Assembly: GCF_002575655.3 (NCBI RefSeq)
Contig: NC_053035.3
Span: 505,268,601 to 505,332,600 of the forward strand
Length of the DNA stretch: 64,000 bases
Origin: Aegilops tauschii subsp. strangulata
Taxonomy: Eukaryota > Streptophyta > Magnoliopsida > Poales > Poaceae
Direction of reading: 5' to 3'
The position numbers were made by a program, and so were the translations under genes. Positions 10,687-22,586 of the stretch are shown here, one piece after another. The notes under the pieces were generated by a model, which was not told the origin of the DNA, searched no databases, and worked only from the letters and a program-made list of their open reading frames with translations. Each line of letters opens with the position of its first letter. Position 1 is the first letter of the stretch.

Positions 10687-12639
10687 GGCTAAGGGATGTG
10701 CAGAAGACGGAGAAGGGGTCGAAGAGCAAGAAGGGCAGATGGATGAGGGATGGTAGAGGCAGAGGGTGGCTTAAATAGCCGTAGTGCTACGTGTTATTTC
10801 GCCGGGGCAATAACGGGGTCAAATGTGAAGTTAGTAGCCCGTTTTCAAACCCACCGCAGCATCGGGAGTGTACACGCGTGGGAAAGGTGGTTTGAAAAGA
10901 AGAAGAAAAACAAGCTAATTGCACGCGTGGGAATATGTGGTCAAACCCTATATTATATGAACAAAAAGAGACAATTTTTGAAGAGCTTGTGGCCATTTTG
11001 AATGATAAAAATAATTTGGCCCTTAAAAATTTGGTCATTTTGCATGATAAAAAGAGATAGAGGGCTTGTGGCCATTATACAAATGCAAAATGACCCATTT
11101 TTTGATAGTTTGTGGCCATTTTACATGATAAAAATAAATTTAGCCCTTATAAATTTGGTCATTTTACATTTGTATAGAACAAAAAGAACGATGCAAAAAC
11201 AGAGCAAACGATGCAAAAAACGATGCAAAAATACAGAGACAGCACGTTCACAAAAAACAGAGCAAACGATGCAAAAAACAACACAATTCGACGGCCCAAC
11301 CAGAGCTTGGTTTCCTTTTGGGCCCAATAACAACGTTTTTTTTCACGGAGTCAGTGGTGGGCGAGCAGCCGAGCACAACCAATAGGATCACCTCTCGTGG
11401 ATTGCCCCATGATCCAACGATGCAAAGCCGTCCTTGTGATCCAACGGCGTGGAGCCTGCACACAGCCAGCCCACCTAGTTCCTTCTAGAAGGCCAGATCT
11501 GAGGGCTGTTGCTTGGCGCGAGGGTATGATCGGACGACTGACGTTGGGAGCTAGGGTTAGGCGAAACCCCGCGGGGTTTAGAGGGGTTTTGAGCTAGTCA
11601 ACGGGGTTTCGAAGGCTTTGATTGAGCATAACTAATTTAAAAAAATCGGGAAAATATGAAACCTTCGCCGTTCGTCGTTTTATAAGACAAACTAACGAGG
11701 AAAAATATTAAACTTGGTCTATGGTCATTTTCATGAAAAAACCCTAGCTGGCACGATCGAGGTCAAATGAGCACCATTAATTTAAAATAAATCAAAAAAT
11801 ATAAAACCTGCTCAGAATGTTGTCTTATGTGACATGTTACCAACCAAAAATCATAAACTTGCTCTATGGTCATTTTCATGAGAAAACCTTCACACATATG
11901 AGCTATCATGTACATGATTTCATAAAGTTCAAGGAGAGGACGTGGTGTTACCTTCTGTTTTTGAAAAATTAAAAAAAAATTCAAAAAATCACTAACGCTT
12001 TATTTTAAAGTGAATAAGAAGGATCTGAAGTTAGTTTTTCCATTTTCATATTTCAAAATGTGTTTTTAATAGTTTTTATATTAAAGCATATGTTTTCAAA
12101 AGAAAACGTAAAATTATGAAGATTAATTCAAAAATAATAAACTTGGTCTATAGTTTTGTATTAATGTTGTCTTATGTGACATGTTACCAACCAAAAATCA
12201 TAAACTTGTCCTATGGTCATTTTCATGAGAAAACCTTCACACATATGAGCTATCCCCTACAAGATTTCATAGAGTTCAAATTTCTTTGACCTCCTCTAAA
12301 TCTTGTTTCCATGTTTTGAACTATGAAGATTTGCAGCATATGTGTGATCTTTGCAGCACCTGAACTATCAAAACACTGAAACAAATCATAGCAGATAAAT
12401 TTTCATGAGAAAATTTTCACACATATGAAGATTTGCAGCATATGTGTGATCATTGCAGCACCTGAACTTTCAAAACACTGAAACAAATCATAGCAGATAA
12501 ATTTAAAAACACAAAATACCCAACATAGATAGCCACATGCATATAAAGTTCATCCAACCACCAAAAGGTAACCCACATCCTGTTCACAAACATAGTTCAC
12601 CCACATAGTTTAGCAAACAACTAAAGTATTTAAAACGCA
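10687..12639. other. MULE internal A/T-rich region with tandem repeats
   Basis: No gene seen. From 10975 to 11170 a unit containing GTGGCCATTTT..ATGATAAAAATAA and TTTGGTCATTTT occurs twice. From 11185 to 11280 AACGATGCAAAAA recurs. From 11700 to 12290 a block with CTATGGTCATTTTCATGA and AAACCTTCACACATATGAGC is duplicated about 350 bp apart. From about 12325 to 12500 a roughly 98-bp unit (TTTGCAGCATATGTGTGATC..) is repeated in tandem. Confidence 0.6.
12325..12505. repeat. Tandem repeat, about 98-bp unit, two copies
   Basis: Both copies contain GAAGATTTGCAGCATATGTG, TTGCAGCACCTGAACT and AAACACTGAAACAAATCATA, with only a few differences. Confidence 0.8.
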
Positions 12640-14135
12640 TCATAACATCAGGGAAGGGGGGAGACAGGACTTTTTGGCTAGGGCAGCATGCTGCCCCATG
12701 ATCTTGTAGTCCTCGCCGTGGATGGCCACATCTTCTGCATGAGCTAGAAGGTGAACGAAGCGGCCGGACTTTGGCTTTGGCTTGGTGGTGCAGTAGGGGC
12801 ACCGCCAAGTTTTGGTCTTGCTCTTGTAGTAGTAATGCATGCCCTTGATCCTGATCTTCTCCTCTTCCTTCTATTTGAAGGAGGCAAAGTTGCCGCGGTC
12901 CACATCCACATCTTCCCCAGAGACATACTGCACACACGAATGAATTACATTAGTACATTATAAATTCATGGGAATACACCATGTCAAACGAACTAAATGA
13001 ACAATCTAAATTTCAAGTAGGCTTACCTCATACTCTTCGTCGTCAACGCTGGATCGTACGGGTCGTCGAAAGTATAGTCTATCTTCCTCCTCTTCCCCCC
13101 ACCATCCTCCTCCTGAATATACAATTACATCCATCACTAGTAAAAAGATAAGCCAAATGAAACTTTAGATATGCACAGATGACACATTGATCATAGCTCT
13201 ATGCATTGAAAATTGGGATCCCTTGAAAATTTACATCCATCAGAAACGTTTTAGAAGTGGGGTTTTTTATTTCTATGCCCCTAAGCTCTATGCATTCAAA
13301 AACCACATCCATCACTAGTATATCAATGTATTATATTTGTACACACATTGATCAAAAACCGCAATATGACATTCAAATAACACATTGATCATTGGTCATG
13401 CACACACATTGAAGAACAGAACTAATATAACTACATATAATCTATATACTAATGAATCAAATAACTTCTTAATCAATGGATTCCATTTGGGCATACGAGA
13501 TTCAAAACCCCAATCTGAGTAGCATTCAAAAACAAATCTAACAAGGACCCAATCTATGGCAACGAATCTGAGTAGCATTGAAAAACCCAATCTGTGAGCA
13601 CTAAAAACAAATCTAATAAGCATCATAGCATTTAAAACCCCAATCTGTTCACAACATCTAGCATTTTTGCAATGAATTTGTCCAAATCTAAAAACCCCAA
13701 TAATTGCAGCACCTAAAATCATAGTTCACAACATCTAGCTAGCATTTTTGCAACCAATTTATCCAATAAACCCTAGTCCCAAAACCCCCATCCCCCCAAC
13801 CCATACACCTCCAAAAAACCCCGGCCCATCCGTCAAACCAACTACTCTAACCATCTGAACTACTGTATGAATCACAATCAAACTAACTCTACAAGCTAAG
13901 CAAGTGCAAATACCTCCTCCACGGCAGGCAGCGCAACGGGGGCATCGGGATGGACTGCGCTGCTCGACGCCGTCACCTTCTGCAGCGATGAGGCGGAGCC
14001 CGCCACATCCGCAGCGGTTGCGAGTTTCCCCGCACCACCGTGGACGCCGCCGACATCCGCGGTCACCGCGCCCTGACCCTGCAGCTCCACCACATCTCCC
14101 TCCGCTGCGCCGGCGTCGCCACGAGCATCGGCCAT
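12640..14135 (-). pseudogene. Captured multi-exon gene with zf-XS-like zinc finger, decayed
   Basis: Proposed exons on the minus strand are 14135-13914, 13112-13027 and 12927-12640, with GT donors and AG acceptors at each junction. Exon 1 (ATG, MADARGDAGAAEGDVVELQG) encodes a low-complexity Ala/Gly/Val-rich N-terminus. Exon 2 encodes KRRKIDYTFDDPYDP, then (one base out of frame) VDDEEYE. Exon 3 continues YVSGEDVDVDRGNFASFK, a TAG at 12871-12873, then KTKTWRCPYC and LLAHAEDV .. HAALAKK. The CPYC, LL.HA and H.ALAK pattern matches the zf-XS finger known from plant SGS3/FDM-type RNA-silencing proteins. The XS domain itself is absent. One frameshift in exon 2 and one stop in exon 3 make it a pseudogene. 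It sits wholly inside the MULE, so transduplication of a host gene is the likely origin. Family assignment is by eye. Confidence 0.5.
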
Positions 14136-14387
14136 CTGACAGATGGAGGCGATGAAGGTGAGGAAGAGGATGCGGTGGGGGAGGGCGAGACGGTGCGGTG
14201 GAGACAGTGGAGGAGAGCGAGACGACGACGGCGTGGAGAGGAAGACGATGCAGCAGCGAGGGGATTTGGGGGAAAATGGTAGGGGCGATGGAGGTGGTTG
14301 CCCTATTTATATGATGGGACGTTTCGGGCATGTCCATGGACACGTGCTACCCCACGACTGCGGTCTTGCATGCGCCCACGTATACGT
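14136..14387. other. G-rich 5' flank of the captured gene
   Basis: GAGG/GGAGA-rich sequence directly upstream of the putative ATG at 14135. It may be the captured promoter or 5' UTR. A TATTTATA-like stretch (minus strand) lies at about 14304-14311. Confidence 0.3.
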
Positions 14388-14554
14388 GGCCCCACTCGTC
14401 AGCTAGCGGTCAAAGGAATTGACCCGATGGCAACGTCCGTTATAACCAGTTATGAGGGTTTCGGGCAAGGGAGTGGGGAAAAGTGAGCAAAAGTTAACAG
14501 AGTGGGGATGAATGAGTAGAGCTGAGGAACCAGGGGCATAGAAATAAAAATCCC
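14388..14554 (-). repeat. MULE right terminal inverted repeat
   Basis: Inverted partner of 9350-9513, ending AAAAATCCC next to the 9-bp target duplication TAAATTGTA. Confidence 0.85.
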
Positions 14555-15576
14555 TAAATTGTATAGGTGCACTAGTTCGGCGAAGAGATGGTTGTACAAG
14601 TGTAATATGGATGGTAGATATAGGTTTTTGTAATCTGAAAAGATAAAACAACAAGGTAGCAAGTAATAAAAGTGCGCGAAAACGGTATTGCAATGCTTCG
14701 AAACAAGGCCTAGGGTTCATACTTTCACTAGTGCAAGTTCTCTCAACAATGATAACATAATTGCATCATATAACAATCCCTCAACGTACGGAGAACATGA
14801 GATGAAATTGCTTGTAGGGTACGAAACCACCTCAAAGTTGTTCTTTCCGATCAATCCATTGAGCTATTCCTATAAGTGTCACAAACAGCCCTAGAGTTTC
14901 TAGTAAAATAACACCATATGACACACATCAATCAAACCCTAATGTCACGTAGATACTCCAATGTCACCACAAGTATCCGTGGGTCAATTATACGATATGC
15001 ATCACACAATCTCAGATTCATAATATTCAATCCAACACAAAGAACTTCAAGAGTATCCCAAGATTTCTATCGGAGAAAGGAATATGAAAATGCGTACCAA
15101 CCCCTATGCATAGATTACCCCAATGTCACCACGGGAATACGCAAGTTGATAACCAAAACATACATCAAGTGGATCAACAGAACATCCCATTGTCAGCACG
15201 GATATCCCATCGCAAGACATACATCAAGTGCTCTCACATCCAAATATTCAATCCGACATAACAAAACCTCAAAGGAAAAGACTCAATTCATCACAAGGAG
15301 ATAGAGGGGGAGAAACAACATATGATCCGACTATAGTAATAAAGCTCGCGGTACATCAAGACCGTGCCAAATCAAGAACACAAGAGAGAGAGAGAGAGAG
15401 ATCAAACACATAGCTACTGGTACATACATACCCTCAGCCCCAAGGGTGAACTACTCCCTACTCGTCATGGAGACCGACGGTATGATGAAGATGGCCACCT
15501 GTGATGGTTTCCCCCTCCGGCAGGGTGCCGGAACGGGCTCCCGATTGGTTCTTCGTGGCTATAGAGGCTTGCGGCG
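14555..15576 (-). repeat. Outer Gypsy 3' LTR, piece 2
   Basis: Resumes at the second copy of the MULE target duplication (14555-14563) and runs to CGGCG (15572-15576), the left target duplication of the inner Gypsy element. It contains a (GA)n run at about 15383-15401. Confidence 0.85.
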
Positions 15577-17160
15577 TGCTACCTCTTGAGCACTGCCTTG
15601 GTTTTCCCTTGAAGAGGAAAGGGTGATGCAGCAAAGTAGCGTAAGTATTTCCCTCAGTTTTTGAGAACCAAGGTATCAATCCAGTAGGAGGCTACGCGCG
15701 AGTCCCTCGCACCTACACAAAACAAATAAATCCTCGCAACCAACGCGATAAGGGGTTGTCAATCCCTACACGGTCACTTACGAGAGTGAGATCTGATAGA
15801 TATGATAGGATAATATTTTTGGTATTTTTGTGATAAAGATGCAAAGTAAAATAAAAGCAAAGTAAAAAAGCAAAGGAAATAACTAAGTATTGGAAGATTA
15901 ATATGATGAAGATAGACCCGGGGGCCATAGGTTTCATTAGTGGCTTCTCTCAAGAGCATAAGTATTTTACGGTGGGTGAACAAATTACTATTGAGCAATT
16001 GACAGAATTGAGCATAGTTATGAGAATATCTAGGTATGATCATGTATATAGGCATCACGTCCGAGACAAGTAGACCGACTCCTGCCTGCATCTACTACTA
16101 TTACTCCACTCATCGACCGCTATCCAGCATGCATCTAGAGTATTAAGTTCATAAGAACAGAGTAACGCTTTAAGTAAGATGACATGATGTAGAGGGATAA
16201 ATTCATGCAATATGATAAAACCCCATCTTGTTATCCTCGATGGCAACAATACAATACGTGCCTTGCTGCCCCTGCTGTCACTGGGAAAGGACACCGCAAG
16301 ATTGAACCCAAAGCTAAGCACTTCTCCCTTTGCAAGAAAGATCAATCTAGTAGGCCAAACCAAACTGATAATTCGAAGAGACTTGCAAAGATAACCAATC
16401 ATACATAAAAGAATTCAGAGAAGATTCATATATTGTTCATAGATAAACTTGATCATAAACCCACAATTCATCGGTCTCAACAAACACACCGCAAAAGAGA
16501 TTACATCGAATAGATCTCCACGAGAGAGGGGGAGAACATTGTATTGAGATCCAAAAAGAGAGAAGAAGCCATCTAGCTAATAACTATGGACCCAAAGGTC
16601 TGAGGTAAACTACTCACACTTCATCGGAGGGGCTATGGTGATGATGTAGAAGCCCTCCATGATCGGTGCCCCCTCCGGCGGAGCTCCGGAACAGGCCCCA
16701 AGATGGAATCTCGTGGGTACAGAAGGTTGCGGCGGTGGAATTAGGTTTTTGGCTCCATATCTGATCGTTTGGGGGTACGTAGGTATATATAGGGGGAAGG
16801 AGTACGTCGGTGGAGCAACAAGGGGCCCACGAGGGTGGAGGGCGCGCCTGGGGGGGTAGGCGCGCCCCCTACCTCGTGGCCTCCTCCTTTATTTCTTGAC
16901 ATAGGGTCCAAGTCTCCTGGATCTTATTCGTTCTGAAAATCACGTTCCCGAAGGTTTCATTCCGTTTGGACTCCGTTTGATATTCCTTTTCTACGAAACT
17001 CTGAAATAGGCAAAAAACAGCAATTCTGGGCTGGGCCACCGGTTAATAGTTTAGTCCCAAAAATAATATAAAAGTGAATAATAAAGCCCAATAATGTCCA
17101 AAACAGTAGATAATATAGCATGGAGCAATAAAAAATTATAGATACGTTGGAGACGTATCA
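15577..17160 (-). repeat. Inner Gypsy 3' LTR (1584 bp)
   Basis: Starts TGCTACCTCTTGAGCACTGC on the plus strand and ends GATACGTTGGAGACGTATCA. The last 20 bp form a small hairpin. The polypurine tract follows at 17161. Confidence 0.9.
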
Positions 17161-19957
17161 AGCATCCCCAAGCTTAATTCCTGCTCGTCCTCGAGTAGGT
17201 AATGATAAAAATAGAATTTTTGATGCGGAGTGCTACATGGCATAATTTCAATGTAATTCTTCTTAATTGTGGTATGAATATTTAGATCCGAAAGATTCAA
17301 GACAAAAGTTTAATATTGACATAAAAATAATAATACTTCAAGCATACTAACAAAGCAATTATGTCTTCTCAAAATAACATGGCCAAAGAAAGTTATCCCT
17401 ACAAAATCATATAGTCTGGCTATGCTCTATCTTCACCACACAAAATATTTAAATCATGCACAACCCCGATGACAAGCGAAGCAATTGTTTCATACTTTTG
17501 ACATTCTCAAACTTTTTCAATCTTCACGCAATACATGAGCGTGAGCCATGGACATAGCATTATATGTGGAATAGAATGGTGGTTGTGGAGAAGACAAAAA
17601 GGGACAAGATAGTCTCACATCAACTAGGCGTATCAACGGGCTATGGAGATGCCCATCAATAGATATCAATGTGAGTGAGTCGGGATTGCCATGCAACGGA
17701 TGCACTAGAGCTATAAGTATATGAAAGCTCAACAAAAGAAACTCAGTGGGTGTGCATCCAACTCGCTTGCTCACGAAGACCTAGGGCATTTTGAGGAAGC
17801 CCATCATTGGAATATACAAGCCAAGTTCTATAATGAAAAATTCCCACTAGTATATGAGCGTGACAAGATGAGAGACTCTCTATCATGAAGATCATGGTGC
17901 TACTTTGAAGGACAAGTGTGGTAAAAGGATAGTAACATTGTCCCTTCTCTCTTTTTCTCTCATTTTTTTTGGGCCTTTCCCTTTTTTTATGGCCTCTTTT
18001 TTTTCGTCCGGAGTCTCATCCCGACTTGTGGGGGAATCATAGTCTCCATCATCCTTTTCCTCACTTGGGCCAATGCTCTAAAAATGAAGATCATCACACT
18101 TTTATTTTCTTACAACTCAACAATTACAACTCGATACTTAGAACAAAATATGACTCTATATGAATGCCTCCGGCGGTGTACCGGGATATGCAATGAATCA
18201 AGAGTGACATGTATGAAAGAATTATGAACAGTGGCTTTGCCACAAATACGATGTCAACTACATGATCATGCAAAGCAATATGACAATGATGGAGCGTGTC
18301 ATAATAAACGGAACGGTGGAAAGTTGCATGGCAATATATCTCGGAATGGCTATGGAAATGCCATGATAGGTAGGTATGGTGGCTGTTTTGAGGAAGGTTT
18401 ATGGTGGGTGTATGATACCGGCGAAAAGTGCGCGGTATTAGAGAGGCTAGCAATGGTGGAAGGAAGAAGAGTGCGTATAATCCATGGACTCAACATTAGT
18501 CATAAAGAACTCATATACTTATTGCAAAAATCTACAAGTTATCAAACCAAAGTATTACGCGCATGCTCCTAGGGGGATATATTGGTAGGAAAAGACCATC
18601 GCTCGTCCCCGACCGCCACTCATAAGGAAGACAATCAATAAATAAATGATGCTCCGACTTCATCACATAACGGTTCACCATACGTGCATGCTACGGGAAT
18701 CAAAAACTTTAACACAAGTATCTCTAAAGTTCACAACTACTCAACTAGCATGACTCTAATATCACCATCTTTATATCTCAAAACAATTATCAAGCATCAA
18801 ACTTTTCTTAGTATTCAACACACTCATAGAAAGTTTTTACTAATCTTGAATACCAAGCATATTAGGATTATTTAAGCAAATTACCATGCTATTTAAGACT
18901 CTCAAAATAATCTAAGTGAAGCATGAGAGATCAATAGTTTCTATAAAACAAATCCACCACCGTGCTCTAAAAGATATAAGTGAAGCACTAGAGCAAAACT
19001 ATATAACTCAAAAGATATAAGCGAAGCACATAGAGTATTCTAGCAAATTCCAAATCATGTATGGCTCTCTCAAAAGGTGTGTACAGCAAGGATGATTGTG
19101 GTAAACTAAAGACTCAAATCATATAAGACGCTCCAAGCAAAACACATATCATGTGGTGAATAAAAATATAGCTCCAAGTAAAGTTACCGATGGAAATAGA
19201 CGAAAGAGGGGATGCCTTCCGGGGCATCCCCAAGCTTTGGCTTTTTGGTGTCCTTAGATTATCTTGGGGGTGCCATGGGGATCCCCAAGCTTTGGCTCTT
19301 GCCACTCCTTGTTCCATAATCCATCAAATCTTTCACCCAAAACTTGAAAACTTCACAACACAAAACTCAGCAGAAAATCTCGTGAGCTCCGTTAGTGAAA
19401 GAAAACAAAAGACCACTTCAAGGTACTGTAATGAACTCATTTTTTATTTATATTGGTGTTAAACCTATTGTGTTCCAACTTCTCTATGGTTTATAAACTC
19501 TTTTACTAGCCATAGATTCATCAAAATAAGCAAACAACACACGAAAAACAGAATCTGTCAAAAACAGAACAGTCTGTAGTAATCTGTAACTAACGCAAAC
19601 TTCTGGAACTCCAAAAACTCAGCCAAAATAGGACGACCTAGAAAATTTGTTTATTGATCAGCAGCAATTGGAATCAGTATTTTATCACGTTCTAGTGATT
19701 TTTAACAATTATTTTCGTGAACAGAAAGTTTCTGGAAATTACAGCAAGATCAAATAACTATCATCCAAGAAGATCCTATAGGTTTAACTTGGCACAACCA
19801 CTAATTAAAACATAAAAACACATCTAACCAGAGGCTAGAACAAATATTTATTCCTAAACAGAAGCAAAAAGCAAAAAAACTAAAAATAAAATTGGGTTGC
19901 CTCCCAACAAGCGCTATCGTTTAACGCCCCTAGCTAGGCATAAAAACAAGGATAGAT
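17161..19957 (-). other. Inner Gypsy internal non-coding region
   Basis: Begins with the polypurine-tract complement (AGCATCCCCAAGCTT). It is A/T-rich with scattered stops in all frames and holds CTTTTT/TTTTCGTCCGGAGTCTC tracts near 17945-18025. It lies where an autonomous Gypsy element would carry pol; nothing of pol is recognisable. The AATTGGGTTGCCTCCCAACA phrase (19890-19909) lies just past the gag stop. Confidence 0.6.
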
Positions 19958-20760
19958 CTAGGTAGTGCCATAGTAATAGGATAGATCGGTGAAACTCATC
20001 TCATACTCTCTACGTTCGGCAGCAAGTTTTCTTTGAGGAAAGCAAAAGTAATCAAAAGGGCTAAATTTAATGGGAGAAAAGTCCCCAAGATCAATTTTAG
20101 GAGGTATACGTTCCTCCTTCGGCCCTTCGTATTGCACAACCAATTCATCATTATAACATTCTTTTGACAGAACTTTGTGAGCCTATACTCGAGAGAATAT
20201 CCTAGCTCATTATTTCGAATAGCCAAATCATCATTAAGTTCAGAAATTCTATCAACTAGAACATTGGTAGGGACCTTTTTGCTAAGGTTTTCATTGAAAG
20301 CAACATAGTCTAGAGATTGAAAACGCATTATTTCTTCTTGATCAAAGAGGATAGCTTCTATGGGAGGATGGCCAGCGTCCACCCTATAATGCGCAAAGAT
20401 TTCTTTGGCCTCTTTTATTATAAATCTGAACTCATTAGCCAAAAAGATAGTAGCGGCACGCTTAACAGAAGAGTGCTCTATATTAGAAAATTCTAGGAAA
20501 ATCCTTTGTATGCAAGGGTGCATGTGCATAAATTGCCTTTCAAGTTCAACTATAAGCATGGCAATAGGGTCCGCAAGACTACTAGTTCTATGAAGAATAG
20601 AACCGCCCATAGAAGGCAAAGCACCGGCACAAGTAAAGAAATCTTGAATAACCTCTTTTCCAATAATATTACCACTACCAATTCGAATTTTTTTTGTATG
20701 CAAGGTAGGGGGTTCTTCAGCAGGAGCATCAGAATTTTCCATGATATTATTATTGTGCAT
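19958..20760 (-). pseudogene. Non-autonomous Gypsy gag-like gene with one frameshift
   Basis: Reads from ATG at 20760 or a nearby downstream ATG (MENSDAPAEEPPTLHTKKIR). The body is mainly helical and charged (LADPIAMLIVELERQFMHMH; ANEFRFIIKEAKEIFAHYRV; VPTNVLVDRISELNDDLAIR). Around 20150-20175 the sensible reading moves to the neighbouring frame and continues DLGDFSPIKFSPFDYFCFPQ to a stop at 19958, so one frameshift is present in this copy. No zinc knuckle, protease or polymerase motif follows. It likely gave a gag-type particle protein that used another element's enzymes. Position directly inside the PBS supports gag. Confidence 0.65.
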
Positions 20761-20968
20761 ATTGGCAATAATTTACCCAATTTCAGACATAACGACAGAA
20801 AGAGCGAGGGGAAAAAAAGAGAAGAAGGTGAACGGAAAAGAGAGGGCGAATAAAATGGCAAGGGTGAAGTGGGGGAGAGGAAAACGAGAGGCAAATGGAA
20901 AATAATGTAGTGCGGGAGATAAGGGTTTGTGATGGGTACTTGGTATGTTGACTTTTGCGTAGACCTCC

Positions 20969-20983
20969 CCGGCAACGGCGCCA
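20969..20983 (-). other. Gypsy primer-binding site, tRNA-Asp type
   Basis: The minus strand reads TGGCGCCGTTGCCGG, about 12 bp inside the 5' LTR. This PBS is common in Triticeae Gypsy families. Confidence 0.8.
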
Positions 20984-20994
20984 GAAATCCTTCT

Positions 20995-22586
20995 TGCTAC
21001 CTCTTGAGCACTGCGTTGGTTTTCCCTTGAAGAGGAGAGGGTGATGCAGCAAAGTAGCGTAAGTATTTCCCTCAGTTTTTGAGAACCAAGGTATCAATCC
21101 AGTAGGAGGCTACGCGCGAGTCCCTCGCACCTACACAAAACAAATAAATCCTTGCAACCAACGCGGTAAGGGGTTGTCAATCCCTACACGGTCACTTACG
21201 AGAGTGAGATCTGATAGATATGATAGGATAATATTTTTGGTATTTTTGTGATAAAGATGCAAAGTAAAATAAAAGCAAAGTAAAAAATCAAAGGAAATAA
21301 CTAAGTATTGGAAGATTAATATGATGAAGATAGACCCGGGGGCCATAGGTTTCACTAGTGGCTTCTCTCGAGAGCATAAGTATTTTACGGTGGGTGAACA
21401 AATTACTGTTGAGCAATTGACAGAATTGAGCATAGTTATGAGAATATCTAGGTATGATCATGTATATAGGCATCATGTCCGAGACAAGTAGACCGACTCC
21501 TGCCTGCATCTACTACTATTACTCCACTCATCGACCGCTATCCAGCATGCATCTAGAGTACTAAGTTCATAAAAACAGAGTAACGCCTTAAGCAAGATGA
21601 CATGATGTAGAGGGATAAATTCATGCAATACAATAAAAACCCCATCTTGTTATCCTCGATGGCAACAATACAATACGTGCCTTGCTGCCCCTGCTGTCAC
21701 TGGGAAAGGACACCGCAAGATTGAACCCAAAGCTAAGCACTTCTCCCATTGCAAGAAAGATCAATCTAGTAGGCCAAACCAAACTGATAATTCGAAGAGA
21801 CTTGCAAAGATAACCAATCATACATAAAAGAATTCAGAGAAGATTCAGATATTGTTCATAGGTAAACTTGATCAGAAACCCACAATTCATCAGTCTCAAC
21901 AAACACACCGCAAAAGAAGATTACATCGAATAGATCTCCATGAGAGAGGGGGAGAACATTGTATTGAGATCCAAAAAGAGAGAAGAAGCCATCTAGCTAA
22001 TAACTATGGACCCGAAGGTCTAAGGTAAACTACTCACACACTTCATCGGAGGGGCTATGGTGATGATGTAGAAGCCCTCCATGATCGATGCCCCCTCCGG
22101 CGGAGCTCCGGAACAGGCCCCAAGATGGGATCTCATGGGTACAGAAGGTCGCGGCGGTGGAATTAGGTTTTTGGCTCTGTATCTGATTGTTTGGGGTACG
22201 TAGGTATATATAGGAGGAAGAAGTACGTCGGTGGAGCAACAGGGGGCCCAAGAGGGTGGAGGGCGCGCCCTGGGGGGGGGGGGTAGGCGACCCCCCTACC
22301 TCGTGGCCTCCTCCTTTATTTCTTGATGTAGGGTCCAAGTCTCCTGGATCTTGTTCGTTATGAAAATCACGTTCCCGAAGGTTTCATTCCGTTTGGACTC
22401 CGTTTGATATTCCTTTTCTACGAAACTCTGAAATAGGCAAAAACAACAATTCTGGGCTGGGCCTCCGGTTAATAGGTTAGTCCCAAAAATAATATAAAAA
22501 TGAATAATATAGCCCAATAATGTCCAAAACAGTAGATAATATAGCATGGAGCAATCAAAAATTATAGATACGTTGGAGACGTATCA
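20995..22586 (-). repeat. Inner Gypsy 5' LTR (1592 bp)
   Basis: Same ends as 15577-17160, with a G10 homopolymer near 22274. The PBS lies about 12 bp inside its lower-coordinate end. Confidence 0.9.

Larger units (their letters stand above)
9350..14554. mobile_element. Mutator-like element (MULE), 5205 bp, with captured gene-like sequence
   Basis: The element starts GGGATTTTTACATCTG and ends TAGAAATAAAAATCCC. It is flanked by perfect 9-bp direct repeats TAAATTGTA (9341-9349 and 14555-14563). Its terminal inverted repeats are about 165 bp. The 9-bp duplication and long TIRs are the hallmark of the Mutator superfamily. Removing the element and one repeat copy restores a continuous Gypsy LTR, so both ends are certain. 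I see no transposase motif inside. Instead it contains a short reading frame at 10273-10686, tandem repeats, and a decayed multi-exon gene with a zf-XS-like finger. It is thus a non-autonomous, Pack-MULE-like element. Confidence 0.9.
15577..22586 (-). mobile_element. Complete gag-only (non-autonomous) Gypsy retrotransposon, 7010 bp
   Basis: Two LTRs (15577-17160 and 20995-22586) flank an internal region of about 3.8 kb. The element is bounded by perfect 5-bp target duplications CGGCG (15572-15576 and 22587-22591). The PBS (minus strand TGGCGCCGTTGCCGG, about 20969-20982) matches the tRNA-Asp type used by many plant Gypsy elements. The polypurine tract is next to the lower-coordinate LTR, so the element is minus-strand. 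Only a gag-like gene (19958-20760) is present; no protease, reverse transcriptase or integrase motifs are seen, so it would need a helper. The LTRs differ by roughly 2-3% by eye. Family from memory: Sabrina/WHAM-like. Confidence 0.9.

Noticed and set aside
13255..13300. Internal copy of the MULE terminal repeat (TTTTATTTCTATGCCCCTAA)
   Set aside because: Only about 35 bp match, with no partner or target duplication, so it is not evidence for a second nested element.
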